A DNA stretch of 64,000 nucleotides from Comamonas sp. lk. Its GTDB lineage: Bacteria; Pseudomonadota; Gammaproteobacteria; Burkholderiales; Burkholderiaceae_C. The stretch spans positions 1 through 64,000 of the forward strand of contig CAMATX010000002.1 of assembly GCA_945861345.1 (NCBI GenBank). Direction: 5' to 3'. Numbering within the stretch: position 1 is the first letter of the stretch; each line of letters starts with the position of its first letter. This document shows, one piece after another, positions 43,777 through 53,253 of this stretch. A model generated the notes under the pieces. The model did not search any database, was not told the DNA's origin, and was given only the letters and a program-made list of their open reading frames with translations. A program made the position numbers and the translations under genes.

Positions 43777-44133
43777 GGCAAATGATTGAAGGTCGGGGCC
43801 TGCGGGTTCGACGGGCTAAAAATAACGGCAGCTTTCGAACGACGCGGGCCGGGTAGCCTCAACCATTCGAAAGCGGCCTACTGGGGTAGTAGTCCAAGAA
43901 TGCTCTCCACGGTGGAAAACCCTAATTATCGCACTGCCATATGACAAAACAGGCCCCTGCCCAGAGGGCCGCCAAAGCATGCTGCGCCGCCGCATGAAAA
44001 GGCTTTGCAATTTGTCCAAAAGGCGCGCATAGTGGAGTTGCTGGCTGCCACCGTGGGCGGCGGCTTAAGCAGTAAGACCGGTGCCCGCTAGGTCGCCGGA
44101 TGTGTTTTTGGCAAGAGCAACTGGAGGCTATTT
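43777..44133. other. Intergenic region corA / hpf
   Basis: 357 bases with no convincing gene. The corA side holds the structured leader at 43831-43892 and, further upstream on the minus strand, GATAAT as a possible -10 box and the palindrome TCCACGGTGGA (43906-43916 region). The hpf side ends in a ribosome-binding site CTGGAGG before the ATG at 44134. Nothing else was recognised. Confidence 0.5.
43831..43892 (-). promoter_or_regulatory. Structured leader of corA (two hairpins)
   Basis: On the minus strand, CTACT-ACCCC-AGTAG forms a small hairpin (43878-43892), followed by a perfect 9-bp arm pair GCTTTCGAA...TTCGAAAGC separated by 26 bases (43831-43874) and then a T-rich stretch 'TTATTTTTAG'. 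It lies 55-115 bases before the corA ATG. Candidate attenuator or riboregulator; not matched to any known riboswitch. Confidence 0.4.
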
Positions 44134-44463
44134 ATGAATTTGACAATCAGCGGCCATCATCTGGAAGTTACCCCGGCCCTGCGCAGTTACGTGACCGAAA
44201 AGCTGGATCGCATCATGCGGCACTTTGATCAGGTCGTCGACGTAAAAGTCTTGCTGACTGTTGAAAAGCAAAAAGAGAAAGCTCGCAGGCAGCGCGCTGA
44301 ATGCAATATCCATGTCAAGGGCAACGATATGTTTGCCCAAAGCTCGCACCAGGACCTGTATGCGGCAGTCGATGACCTGGTTGACAAACTCGACCGCCAG
44401 GTCGGACGGCACAAAGACCGCATCCAGGACCACCACCACGCAGCGCCCAAACGCCTGATGTAG
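44134..44463 (+). CDS. hpf: Ribosome hibernation promoting factor, short form
   Basis: Predicted 109-residue protein of the HPF/RaiA family ('[24 protein letters not shown]', '[22 protein letters not shown]', '[23 protein letters not shown]'). It binds the 30S subunit and helps form inactive ribosome dimers in stationary phase. Short form: no C-terminal dimerisation domain. It is followed by a terminator and then ptsN and hprK, the usual neighbourhood minus rpoN. Confidence 0.93.
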   Translation: MNLTISGHHLEVTPALRSYVTEKLDRIMRHFDQVVDVKVLLTVEKQKEKARRQRAECNIHVKGNDMFAQSSHQDLYAAVDDLVDKLDRQVGRHKDRIQDHHHAAPKRLM

Positions 44464-44490
44464 AGGCCGCCGGCGCGGCCCCAAGCCCCA

Positions 44491-44517
44491 ACCGCCGCGC
44501 TTTGCGGCGGTTTTTTT
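44491..44517 (+). terminator. Rho-independent terminator after hpf
   Basis: ACCGCCGC and GCGGCGGT form an 8-bp stem with a 5-base loop, followed by TTTTTTT. It lies 28 bases after the hpf stop and 22 bases before the ptsN start. Confidence 0.9.
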
Positions 44518-44538
44518 ATGTGCATAATCCGCACCACC

Positions 44539-45006
44539 ATGAACCGACTCGCTGCGCTTTTGCCCCCGCCACACGTGCTCGCGCAAGTTGAGGCCACCAG
44601 TAAAAAGCGCGCTTTTGAGGAAGCCGGCCTGCTCTTTGAAAGTCTGCACGGCCTGAGCCGGGCGCTGGTCACAGACAGCTTGTTTTCCCGGGAGCGGCTG
44701 GGATCGACCGGGTTGGGCCACGGCGTAGCCATTCCCCACGGGCGCATCAAGGGCCTCAAAGCGCCCATGGCGGCGGTGTTCCAGCTGGCCAAGCCCATTG
44801 GCTTTGACGCCCCGGACGACCAGGCCGTCAGCCTCATGATTTTCCTGCTGGTGCCCGAGACAGCCACCCAGCGCCACCTCGAAATTCTTTCTGAAATTGC
44901 CGAGCTGCTCAGCGACGCCGATATGCGCACCCGTCTGACCAGCACGACCGACGCCACCGAGCTGCACAGCCTGCTGACCTGCTGGAAGCCGGTCCAGGCC
45001 CACTAA
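44539..45006 (+). CDS. ptsN: PTS IIA-type nitrogen regulatory protein
   Basis: Predicted 155-residue EIIA domain. The start at 44539 ('[14 protein letters not shown]') is preferred over the track start, which lies just after the terminator. Active-site His in '[14 protein letters not shown]', with '[23 protein letters not shown]' typical of PtsN. It is the terminal phosphate acceptor of the nitrogen PTS and modulates other proteins rather than sugar transport. Followed by hprK 34 bases later. Confidence 0.93.
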   Translation: MNRLAALLPPPHVLAQVEATSKKRAFEEAGLLFESLHGLSRALVTDSLFSRERLGSTGLGHGVAIPHGRIKGLKAPMAAVFQLAKPIGFDAPDDQAVSLMIFLLVPETATQRHLEILSEIAELLSDADMRTRLTSTTDATELHSLLTCWKPVQAH

Positions 45007-45040
45007 CGCCTTTTCCCCACAGCGCCCCCGCCTTTCGCCT

Positions 45041-45991
45041 GTGAAACCCAACGCCATCAGCGCCGACGTCCTCTTTGAGGCCTTTCGCGATCGCTTGCAG
45101 TGGCAGTGGGTGGCCGGCCTGGGCGCCTCGGAGCGCCGATTTGACGAGGTGGCGGTGCGCGCCGCGCGCTCGGGCGCCGATTTGGTCGGTTACCTCAATT
45201 ACATCCACCCCTATCGGGTGCAAATTCTGGGCGAGCGCGAGATCGCTTACATCAGCAACGCCAGCGAAGAAGACAGCACGCGGCGCATCCAGCGCATCGT
45301 GACGCTGGAGCCGCCGGTGCTGGTGCTGGCCGACGGGCAAGTGGCGCCGCCAGGCTTGCTGCGCATGTGCGAAGAGGCGCAAATCCCCATGTTTGCCGCC
45401 CAAGGCTCCTCGGCCTTTGTCATTGATGTGCTGCGCGCCTATTTGTCCAAACACTTTGCCGACCGGGTGTCCATGCACGGGGTGTTCATGGACATTTTGG
45501 GCCTGGGCGTGCTGATTACCGGCGAGTCCGGCCTGGGCAAAAGCGAGCTGGGCCTGGAGCTGATCTCACGCGGCAACGGCTTGGTGGCCGACGATTCGGT
45601 GGACCTGTACCGCATCAACCAGGCCACCATCGAGGGGCGCTGCCCCGATTTATTGCAAAACCTGCTGGAAGTGCGCGGCATTGGCCTGTTGGACATCCGC
45701 GCTATTTTTGGTGAGACGGCGGTGCGCCGCAAAATGCGCCTCAAGCTGATCGTGCACCTGGTGCGCAAAGAAACCCTGGAGCGCGAGTACGAGCGCATGC
45801 CGCATGAGCCACTCACCCAGGACGTGATCGGCATTCCGGTGCGCAAGGTGGTGATTCAGGTGGTGGCTGGGCGCAATATCGCCGTGCTGGTGGAGGCGGC
45901 GGTGCGCAACACGATTTTGCAGCTGCGCGGCATCGACACCTACGCCGACTTTGTCGAGCGCCAGCGCCGCGCCATGGAACAGGGGCAGTAA
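45041..45991 (+). CDS. hprK: HPr kinase/phosphorylase
   Basis: Predicted 316-residue bifunctional enzyme with GTG start ('[16 protein letters not shown]'). It has the N-terminal MurF-like domain, then Walker A '[15 protein letters not shown]', the HprK signature '[18 protein letters not shown]'-type loop ('[17 protein letters not shown]'), and the C-terminal '[26 protein letters not shown]'. It phosphorylates HPr on serine and removes the phosphate. Same strand as ptsN and probably co-transcribed. Confidence 0.95.
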   Translation: MKPNAISADVLFEAFRDRLQWQWVAGLGASERRFDEVAVRAARSGADLVGYLNYIHPYRVQILGEREIAYISNASEEDSTRRIQRIVTLEPPVLVLADGQVAPPGLLRMCEEAQIPMFAAQGSSAFVIDVLRAYLSKHFADRVSMHGVFMDILGLGVLITGESGLGKSELGLELISRGNGLVADDSVDLYRINQATIEGRCPDLLQNLLEVRGIGLLDIRAIFGETAVRRKMRLKLIVHLVRKETLEREYERMPHEPLTQDVIGIPVRKVVIQVVAGRNIAVLVEAAVRNTILQLRGIDTYADFVERQRRAMEQGQ

Positions 45992-46016
45992 ACCAGCCGC
46001 CCCACCGCTGCGCCGC

Positions 46017-46865
46017 TCAGGTGTAGCGCTTGCTGCGAAGGTTGGTGCGCATTTCGCTGAGCAAAGGCTGCAAAGTGGGGCTGCCGATGCGCAGCGCCAC
46101 GGCGGTGGCCAGGATGTCAATAATCATCAAATGCATCAGGCGCGAGACCATGGGGCTGTATTTGTCAAAGCCCTCGGGGTGGTCAGCGCTCAGGTGGATA
46201 TGGCCGGCACTGGCCAAGGGCGAGCCACTGGCGGTAATGACGATGGTGGTGGCGCCATTTTTGCGGGCGATGTCGCAGGCGTCCATCAGGTCGCGGGTGC
46301 GGCCCGAGTTGCTCACCACCACCACGCAGTCGCCCGGTCGCAGCACCGACGCGCACAGCACCTGCATATGGCCATCGCTGTAGGCGGCCGTGTTCACCCC
46401 CAGCCGGAAAAACTTGTACTGCCCGTCCTGGGCCACGATGCCCGAATTGCCGACGCCAAAAAACGGCACCTGGCGCCCGGCCTGGTAGGCCTGCACCAAG
46501 GCCACCACCGCACGCTCCATGGCGACGGTACTCGCTTCATTACGGTATTTCAGAAAGGCAGCCACCGTGTTGTCGATGACTTTGACCATCACGTCGCCAA
46601 TTTTGTCGTCCTCGTCCACGCTGCGGTGGATAAAGGGCACGCCCTCGTTGATGGTGCCGGCCAGCTTGAGCTTGAAGTCCGAGAGGCCGTCATAGCCCAC
46701 GCTGCGGCAAAAACGCACCACGGTGGGCTTGCTGACGTGCGCGCGGTCGGCCAGTTCGGTCACCGGCAGCTTGGCAAAAGCGCGCGGGTCGCTCAGGCAG
46801 AGCTTGCCCACGCGCTGTTCGGCCGGGGCCAGGGAAGGCAGAGAGGCTTTGATTCGGTCCAACAT
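46017..46865 (-). CDS. hexR: RpiR-family regulator HexR
   Basis: Predicted 282-residue regulator. The ATG at 46865 has GAGG upstream; the track's TTG start adds two codons only. Helix-turn-helix 'VTELADRAHVSKPTVVRFCRSVGY' and a SIS sugar-phosphate domain ('FFGVGNSGIVAQDGQYKFFRLG', 'VVVVSNSGRTRDLMDAC'). HexR typically senses 2-keto-3-deoxy-6-phosphogluconate and controls zwf and other hexose genes. It lies 40 bases downstream of zwf on the same strand. Confidence 0.9.
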   Translation of the reverse strand: MLDRIKASLPSLAPAEQRVGKLCLSDPRAFAKLPVTELADRAHVSKPTVVRFCRSVGYDGLSDFKLKLAGTINEGVPFIHRSVDEDDKIGDVMVKVIDNTVAAFLKYRNEASTVAMERAVVALVQAYQAGRQVPFFGVGNSGIVAQDGQYKFFRLGVNTAAYSDGHMQVLCASVLRPGDCVVVVSNSGRTRDLMDACDIARKNGATTIVITASGSPLASAGHIHLSADHPEGFDKYSPMVSRLMHLMIIDILATAVALRIGSPTLQPLLSEMRTNLRSKRYT

Positions 46866-46905
46866 CAGCAATACCTCTTTTTATGAAAACACCGTGGCTA
46901 GAGGC

Positions 46906-48366
46906 CTAGTTTTCTTCATTCCAGCAAAAACCATCGCGGGCGATCATGGCGCTAGAGGCGCTGGGGCCCCAGGTGCCACAAGCGTAGGGGCGCGGGCCCT
47001 GCGGGTCGGCGGCCCAGTGCTTGATCATCGGCTCCACCCAGCGCCAGGCCTCTTCCTGCTCGTCGCTGCGTACAAACAGGTTCAGGCGCCCGTCAATCAC
47101 ATCGAGCAACAAGCGCTCGTACGCGCCCACCCGCTCCGAGCCAAAGCGCTTGGCAAAGTCCAAGTCCAGCTGCACCGGCGCCAAGGTATTGGCTGCCTTG
47201 GCACCGCGCTTGTCCTGGCCCTGCGCCAGCAAATGCAGCTCCAGGCCGTCTTTAGGCTGTAAATTGATGACCAACTGGTTGCCGCCATTGCTGCCGGTAC
47301 GGAAGATCGCGTGCGGCGTAGGCCGGAAATTGACCACAATGCGCGCATCGCGCCCGGCCAGGCGCTTGCCCGTGCGTATGTAAAACGGCACCCCCGCCCA
47401 GCGCCAGTTGGCGATTTCGGTGCGCAAGGCCACAAAGGTTTCGGTATTGCTCTGCGGGTCGACGCCTTTTTCGTCGCGGTAGCCAGGCAAGGGCACGCCA
47501 GCGCTATTGCCGGCGGCGTACTGGCCACGCACCACGTCACTGATCAAGGTCTCGGGTGTCCAGGGCTTCAGAGAGCGCAAGACCTTGAGCTTCTCGTCGC
47601 GGATGGCATCGGCGTGCGCATTGATGGGCGGCTCCATGCCGATGGCGCACAAAAGCTGCAGGGCGTGGTTTTGGACCATATCGCGCAGGGCGCCGGTGGT
47701 TTCGTAAAAAGCGCCCCGGCTCTCCACGCCGATCTCCTCGGCAATCGTGATCTGGATGTTGGCAATGTGCTCGCGCCGCCACAAAGGCTCGAACAAGGCA
47801 TTGCCAAAGCGCAGCGCAAACAGGTTTTGCACGGCGGGCTTGCCCAAATAGTGGTCAATACGAAAAACCTGCTTTTCCTCGAAAAAGCGGCGCACCGTCT
47901 GGTTGATGGCGCGGTTGGAGGCCAAATCGTGGCCCAGCGGCTTTTCCAGGACCACGCGGGTGTTGGGGGTGTTCAGACCGGCACTGGCCAGTTGCTCGCA
48001 GACCACGGTAAAGAGCGAGGGCGCTGTGGCCACATAGACCACCACCGTCTCGGCCTTGCGCTCCTGCACGCTGGCCGCCAGCGTGGCGTAGTCCTCGGGG
48101 CGGGACAAATCCATGCGCACATATTCGAGCAAAGCGGCAAAGCGGGAGAACTCTTCGGGTGAGGGGCGCTTGGCCAGTTCCACCTTGTCAAAGCGCGATT
48201 GGATCAGGGCGCGGTATTGCGCGTGGGTCATGCCGTCGCGACCCACGCCGATGATGCGCCCGCCCTCGGGCAGGGTACCGTGGCGAAACGCCTGGAACAA
48301 AGCGGGCATGAGTTTGCGCCACACCAGGTCGCCGGTGCCGCCAAAGAGAACAAGATCAAAGCTCAT
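46906..48366 (-). CDS. zwf: Glucose-6-phosphate 1-dehydrogenase
   Basis: Predicted 486-residue enzyme oxidising glucose-6-phosphate to 6-phosphogluconolactone with NADP+. Start at 48366 ('MSFDLVLFGGTGDL'), four codons inside the track frame. It has the dinucleotide motif 'FGGTGDL', the active-site signature 'RIDHYLGKP' (about residue 172), 'EKPLGHDL' and 'FYIRTGKRL'. Entry step of the Entner-Doudoroff and pentose phosphate routes. Divergent from tal. Confidence 0.96.
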   Translation of the reverse strand: MSFDLVLFGGTGDLVWRKLMPALFQAFRHGTLPEGGRIIGVGRDGMTHAQYRALIQSRFDKVELAKRPSPEEFSRFAALLEYVRMDLSRPEDYATLAASVQERKAETVVVYVATAPSLFTVVCEQLASAGLNTPNTRVVLEKPLGHDLASNRAINQTVRRFFEEKQVFRIDHYLGKPAVQNLFALRFGNALFEPLWRREHIANIQITIAEEIGVESRGAFYETTGALRDMVQNHALQLLCAIGMEPPINAHADAIRDEKLKVLRSLKPWTPETLISDVVRGQYAAGNSAGVPLPGYRDEKGVDPQSNTETFVALRTEIANWRWAGVPFYIRTGKRLAGRDARIVVNFRPTPHAIFRTGSNGGNQLVINLQPKDGLELHLLAQGQDKRGAKAANTLAPVQLDLDFAKRFGSERVGAYERLLLDVIDGRLNLFVRSDEQEEAWRWVEPMIKHWAADPQGPRPYACGTWGPSASSAMIARDGFCWNEEN

Positions 48367-48389
48367 AATAGGACGCACATAGAATTCGA

Positions 48390-48418
48390 GTTACAAGAAA
48401 GCTGTGATTGATTGTAAC
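48390..48418. promoter_or_regulatory. Inverted repeat between zwf and tal, possible HexR site
   Basis: GTTACAA (48390-48396) and TTGTAAC (48412-48418) form a perfect 7-base inverted repeat with a 15-base spacer in the 114-base divergent promoter. The TTGT/ACAA-type elements recall known HexR sites but the spacing is not a clear match. Confidence 0.35.
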
Positions 48419-48480
48419 TTTGTTTCACACGCTGCGCATGTTTTTTGCGCTGTTTTGACTTGCCACTACCGGAGCACCCC

Positions 48481-49428
48481 ATGAATCAACTCGAGGCCCT
48501 CAAGCAGTTCACCACCGTGGTGGCCGATACCGGCGACTTCAAGCAAATCAGCGCCTACCAGCCGCAGGACGCAACGACCAACCCCTCGCTCATCCTCAAG
48601 GCGGTACAAAAACCCGAGTACGCACCGCTGCTCAGCGCCGCGGTCGCCCAGCACCGGGGCCGTGCGCTGGACGAGGTGATGGACCATTTGCTGGTGCGCT
48701 TTGGCTGCGAAATTTTGTCGCTCATTCCTGGCCGCGTCTCTACCGAAGTGGACGCGCGCCTGAGCTTTGATACCGCCGCTTCCGTAGCACGTGGCCAACG
48801 GCTGATCGCGATGTACCAGGCGCAGGGCATCGCCAAAGAGCGCATCCTGATCAAGGTCGCCTCGACCTGGGAGGGCATCCAGGCCGCCGCCCAGCTGGAA
48901 CAAGCCGGCATCCACACCAACCTGACCCTGCTGTTCTCGTTTTGCCAGGCCGTGGCCTGCGGGCAGGCGCAGGTGCAGCTGATCTCGCCGTTTGTGGGGC
49001 GTATTTACGACTGGTACAAAAAGTCTGCCGGCGCGGCCTGGGTGGAGGCCGATATGGCGGGCGCCAATGATCCGGGCGTGCAATCGGTCAAGCAAATTTA
49101 CAACTATTACAAACACCACGGCATTGCCACCGAGGTGATGGGCGCGAGCTTTCGCAATGCGGGGCAAATTACCGCGCTGGCCGGTTGCGACTTGCTCACC
49201 ATCAGCCCCGAGCTGCTGGCCAGTCTGGCCGCCAGCGAGGAGCCGCTGCACGCCAGCTTGCACGCCCCGGCCGCACTGGCCATGGACATCGCGGCCGTGC
49301 AGTTTGACGAGGCGGGCTTTCGCTTTGCGCTCAACGAAGACGCCATGGCCACCGAAAAGCTGGCCGAGGGCATACGCGCTTTTTGCGTAGACGCCGTCAA
49401 ACTTGAAAAACTGCTGCTCGCCGCCTGA
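48481..49428 (+). CDS. tal: Transaldolase
   Basis: Predicted 315-residue enzyme of the non-oxidative pentose phosphate pathway. ATG at 48481 ('[20 protein letters not shown]') has CGGAG upstream. Schiff-base Lys125 in '[13 protein letters not shown]', with '[11 protein letters not shown]' and '[13 protein letters not shown]' typical of the class I transaldolase (TalA/B) type. Followed by pgi after 27 bases. Confidence 0.96.
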   Translation: MNQLEALKQFTTVVADTGDFKQISAYQPQDATTNPSLILKAVQKPEYAPLLSAAVAQHRGRALDEVMDHLLVRFGCEILSLIPGRVSTEVDARLSFDTAASVARGQRLIAMYQAQGIAKERILIKVASTWEGIQAAAQLEQAGIHTNLTLLFSFCQAVACGQAQVQLISPFVGRIYDWYKKSAGAAWVEADMAGANDPGVQSVKQIYNYYKHHGIATEVMGASFRNAGQITALAGCDLLTISPELLASLAASEEPLHASLHAPAALAMDIAAVQFDEAGFRFALNEDAMATEKLAEGIRAFCVDAVKLEKLLLAA

Positions 49429-49455
49429 GCGCAGCCACTGACCAGGAGCCCCGCC

Positions 49456-51009
49456 ATGAGCCGTTTGCGCTGTGACCATGCCCCCGCCTGGGCCCAACTG
49501 CAGGCCCACTATGCCGCCAGCGGCCAGGCTTTTGACACCCGCACCGCCTTCGCGGACGATGCGCAGCGCTTTGCGCACTTCTCGCAAGCGGCGCCGCATG
49601 TGTTTGTGGACTTGTCCAAAAACCATATCGAGGCTGCCACCGAGGCGCTCTTGCAAACCTTGGCCCAGCAATGCGGGCTGGCGGCGCACCGCGATGCCAT
49701 GTTCGCCGGCGAAAAAATCAACACCACCGAGGGCCGCGAGGTCTGGCATGTGCTGCTGCGCGCGCCGCGTGATGCCGCCACGGCCAGCGCCCACGAAGCG
49801 GCCGAACTGGCCAAGGTGCACCGCACCTTGGACGCCATGCTGGCCTACGCCGAGCAGGTGCGCGCCGACGCGGCCATCACCGATGTCGTCAATATCGGCA
49901 TTGGCGGCTCCGACCTAGGGCCGCAAATGGCGGTGCTGGCGCTGCAGGCTTTTGCGCACCCGGGTAAGCGCATGCACTTTGTCAGCAACGTCGACGGCCA
50001 CGAACTGGACGCCACACTGGCGAAGCTGCGCCCTGAAAGCACGCTGTTTTTGATCGCCAGCAAAACCTTCACCACCATCGAGACCATGACCAACGCCGCC
50101 TCGGCCAAGCGCTGGTTTGAGGCGGCCGGGGGCCACAACATCGCGCGCCACTTTGCGGCACTCACCACGAACGTGGCGGCCGCTAACGAATTTGGCATTG
50201 ACACAACGTTTGGTTTTTGGGACTGGGTAGGCGGGCGCTACTCGCTGTGGTCGGCTATTGGCCTGCCCATTGCTATTGCCATTGGCGCAGATGGTTTTCG
50301 GGACTTTTTGGCCGGCGCGCATGCCATGGACCAGCACTTCCGCCATGCGCCTTTGCCAGCCAACGCGCCAGTGCGCATGGGCCTGCTCGACGTGTGGTAC
50401 CGCAACTTCCACGGCTTTAGCAGCCGCTCGGTGGCGCCCTACCACAGCGCATTGCGCCGCTTACCGGCCTATTTGCAGCAGCTGGAAATGGAAAGCAACG
50501 GCAAACGCGTGGACAGCCAGGGCCAGGCCCTGCCCTTTGGCACCTCGCCGGTGCCCTGGGGCGAGAGCGGCACCAATGGCCAGCACGCCTACTTTCAGAT
50601 GCTGCACCAAGGCACTGACGTGGTGCCCGTAGAGTTTGTCGCCGTCAAAAAAGCGCGCCACACTTTGCAAGGCCACCACACCCTGCTGCTGGCCAACGTG
50701 CTGGCCCAAGCGCAGGCGCTGATGGTCGGCAAAGCCGATGCGGGCGGCCATAAGCACTTCCCCGGCAACCGCCCCAGCACCGTGCTGCTGCTGGACGACC
50801 TGACGCCTGCCAGCCTGGGCGCACTTATTGCCTTGCAAGAGCACCGCGTGTTTGTCAGCGGCGCGCTGTGGGGCATTAACAGCTTTGACCAATGGGGCGT
50901 CGAGCTGGGCAAAGTGCTGGCCAAGGACATCGCCCCGCGCTTAGATAACGGCGACGCCAGCGGATTGGACGCGTCGACGGCGGGGTTGCTGGCGATGCTG
51001 CGCGCTTAG
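49456..51009 (+). CDS. pgi: Glucose-6-phosphate isomerase
   Basis: Predicted 517-residue enzyme interconverting glucose-6-phosphate and fructose-6-phosphate. Preceded by AGGAG. Markers are 'NIGIGGSDLGPQMA', 'SKTFTTIETMTNA', 'FWDWVGGRYSLWSAIGLP', 'MESNGKRVD' and 'INSFDQWGVELGK', covering both PGI signature regions. Somewhat shorter than the E. coli enzyme (549), usual for betaproteobacteria. Its stop overlaps the convergent rep gene by four bases. Confidence 0.96.
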   Translation: MSRLRCDHAPAWAQLQAHYAASGQAFDTRTAFADDAQRFAHFSQAAPHVFVDLSKNHIEAATEALLQTLAQQCGLAAHRDAMFAGEKINTTEGREVWHVLLRAPRDAATASAHEAAELAKVHRTLDAMLAYAEQVRADAAITDVVNIGIGGSDLGPQMAVLALQAFAHPGKRMHFVSNVDGHELDATLAKLRPESTLFLIASKTFTTIETMTNAASAKRWFEAAGGHNIARHFAALTTNVAAANEFGIDTTFGFWDWVGGRYSLWSAIGLPIAIAIGADGFRDFLAGAHAMDQHFRHAPLPANAPVRMGLLDVWYRNFHGFSSRSVAPYHSALRRLPAYLQQLEMESNGKRVDSQGQALPFGTSPVPWGESGTNGQHAYFQMLHQGTDVVPVEFVAVKKARHTLQGHHTLLLANVLAQAQALMVGKADAGGHKHFPGNRPSTVLLLDDLTPASLGALIALQEHRVFVSGALWGINSFDQWGVELGKVLAKDIAPRLDNGDASGLDASTAGLLAMLRA

Positions 51010-53159
51010 GGCTTGGGCGGCGCAGCCGCCGCAGCACGCGCCGCAAACTCCGCCCGCAAGGCACGCAGTTTTTCGCGCGGGTCTTCTTTGATGGTGTTTT
51101 GGTCCAGGGCCATTTCGGCGATAAAGCGGCTGGGCTGGGCGGCGATGGTGTCGCGGCCTTTTTTGCGGCGGCGCGTCCAGCTCACTTGCAAGGTGCGCTG
51201 GGCGCGGGTGATGCCCACGTACATCAGGCGGCGCTCTTCCTGCAGGCGGGTCACCATGTCGGCATGGGCCAGAGCGTCAGCCGCTTCATCGGCGGCCTCT
51301 GCCGGGCTGGCTTTACCGGCCTCGTCCATCTTGAAGGGCAGCATGCCTTCGGTTACGCCCACCAGCATCACATGCGGCCATTCCAGGCCCTTGGCGGCAT
51401 GCAAGGTAGATAGGGTGACCACGTTTTGGTCTTTTTCGCGCTCGCTCAGGGTCGAGAGTAAGGCAATGGTTTGCGCCACCTCCAGCAAATTTTTGCTCGG
51501 GCGCTGGGTAATCAGGATGTCTTCGTCGGTCTGGCCGCCGCAGCGCTGGGCCATCCATTCGCAAAACTCCATCACATTGGTCCACTTGGCGGCGGCTATT
51601 TGTGGGCTGTCTTCGGTATCAAAGAGGTGTTTTTCGTAGGCCATATCGGCCAGCCATTCGCGCAAGAATGCCAGGGCCGCTTCGGCCCCTTCGGTGTGGC
51701 GGGCGCGAAACTGCAGGTCGTTCACCGTGCGGCCGAACTCTTGCAAGCTGCCCAGCGCCCGGCTGGACAGCACCGAGGGCAGCGAGGACGAAAACAGCGC
51801 CTCAAACAAACTGAGTTTGTAGCGGCTGGCAAAAGTGCCCAGGCTGCCCAGTGTCTGGTGGCCAATGCCGCGCTTGGGCGTGGTCACGGCGCGCAAAAAA
51901 GCCGGGTCGTCGTCGTTATTGGCCCACAGGCGCAGCCAGGCGCACAGGTCGCGCACCTCGGCGCGTTCAAAAAAACTTTGCCCGCCTGACACTTTGTAGG
52001 CGATGCCGGCTTTGCGCAGCGCTTTCTCGAAAGGCTTGGCCTGGTGGTTGGCGCGGTATAGCACTGCAAAGTCGCGCAGCTCTTTGTACTGCATGCCGGC
52101 CTGCGCCAAGGTGCCCTCGGCGCGCAGACTTTGGATGCGGGCCACCACGCGCTCGGCCTCGTGGTCTTCGCTGTCGGCGTCCACCACGCGCACCGGCTCG
52201 CACTCGCCCAGTTCGCTCCACAGGCTTTTAGGAAAGAGCTTGGGGTTGGCTGCGATCACGTTGTTGGCCGCGCGCAAGATGGCGGCGGTAGAGCGGTAGT
52301 TTTGCTCCAGCTTGATGACTTTGAGCGTGGGAAAGTCCTGCGGCAGCAGGCGCAAATTGTCCAAAGTAGCGCCACGCCAGCCGTAAATACTTTGGTCGTC
52401 ATCGCCCACAGCGGTAAAGCGCGCTGCATCGCGGCCACTGGCCAGCGTGCCGTCGGGCTCGCAGCCCACCAAGAGCTTGAGCATGCCGTACTGGGTGGCA
52501 TTGGTGTCCTGGTATTCATCCACCAGCACGTGGCCCATATAGCCTTGCCATTGGGCACGCACCTCGGGGTGCTCGCGCAGCAGTTTGAGCGGCAGGCTGA
52601 TCAGGTCGTCAAAGTCCACGCTTTGGTAGGCGCTGAGGCGCTCCTCATAGCGGCCCATGATGATGGCGCTTTGGCGCTCGTGCTCGTCAGCGGCGATGGC
52701 CAAGGCCTGCTCGGCGTTCAGGCCGGCGCTTTTCCAGGCGCTAATCGTCCACTGCCAGTTGCGCGCGGTGGCCGCATCGGTGCTGCCGCCAGCGTCTTTG
52801 AGAATGCTGGTGACATCGGCGCTGTCCAAGATGCTGAACTGCGGCTTGAGCCCCAACACCGCGCCGTTGGCCCGCAGCATGCGCACACCGAGCGCGTGGA
52901 AGGTGCAAATGAGCACCTCCTGGGCCGCTTTGCCAATCAGGGCGCGGGCGCGCTCGCGCATTTCGGCGGCGGCTTTGTTGGTAAAGGTGATGGCCGCAAT
53001 CCGCGTGGCCGGCATGCCCGCTTGGATGAGCCGGCCGATTTTGTGCGTGATCACCCGTGTTTTGCCCGAACCGGCGCCGGCCAGCACCAGGCAGGGGCCG
53101 TGCATGTAGTTGACCGCCTCTTGCTGGGCGGTGTTCATGGCATTGGAGGGGGAGGACAT
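51006..53159 (-). CDS. rep: ATP-dependent DNA helicase Rep (UvrD/Rep family)
   Basis: Predicted 717-residue 3'-5' superfamily 1 helicase. Start at 53159 ('MSSPSNAMNTAQQ') has GGAGG upstream; an internal ATG at 53138 is also possible. Walker A 'AGAGSGKTRVITHKI', motif Ia 'AITFTNKAAAEMRERA', motif II 'VLVDEYQDTNATQY', motif III 'GDDDQSIYGWRGA', motif IV 'LEQNYRST', motif V 'VVTLSTLHAAKGLEW', motif VI 'ERRLMYVGITRA'. Assists fork progression past obstacles. Near the priA gene, also a fork restart factor. Confidence 0.92.
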   Translation of the reverse strand: MSSPSNAMNTAQQEAVNYMHGPCLVLAGAGSGKTRVITHKIGRLIQAGMPATRIAAITFTNKAAAEMRERARALIGKAAQEVLICTFHALGVRMLRANGAVLGLKPQFSILDSADVTSILKDAGGSTDAATARNWQWTISAWKSAGLNAEQALAIAADEHERQSAIIMGRYEERLSAYQSVDFDDLISLPLKLLREHPEVRAQWQGYMGHVLVDEYQDTNATQYGMLKLLVGCEPDGTLASGRDAARFTAVGDDDQSIYGWRGATLDNLRLLPQDFPTLKVIKLEQNYRSTAAILRAANNVIAANPKLFPKSLWSELGECEPVRVVDADSEDHEAERVVARIQSLRAEGTLAQAGMQYKELRDFAVLYRANHQAKPFEKALRKAGIAYKVSGGQSFFERAEVRDLCAWLRLWANNDDDPAFLRAVTTPKRGIGHQTLGSLGTFASRYKLSLFEALFSSSLPSVLSSRALGSLQEFGRTVNDLQFRARHTEGAEAALAFLREWLADMAYEKHLFDTEDSPQIAAAKWTNVMEFCEWMAQRCGGQTDEDILITQRPSKNLLEVAQTIALLSTLSEREKDQNVVTLSTLHAAKGLEWPHVMLVGVTEGMLPFKMDEAGKASPAEAADEAADALAHADMVTRLQEERRLMYVGITRAQRTLQVSWTRRRKKGRDTIAAQPSRFIAEMALDQNTIKEDPREKLRALRAEFAARAAAAAPPKP

Positions 53160-53253
53160 ACGCAGTCGGCAGGGGCCGCAAATTGGAGGGCAATCACAAA
53201 GGCCGCGCATCTTAACGGCTGGGTGGCGCCTCGTTTGCCTTGACAATGGTGCC

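Noticed and set aside
48466-49821. 451-residue minus-strand ORF
   Set aside because: Antisense to tal and pgi, both with intact catalytic motifs.
52131-53243. 370-residue plus-strand ORF
   Set aside because: Antisense to rep, which shows all helicase motifs.
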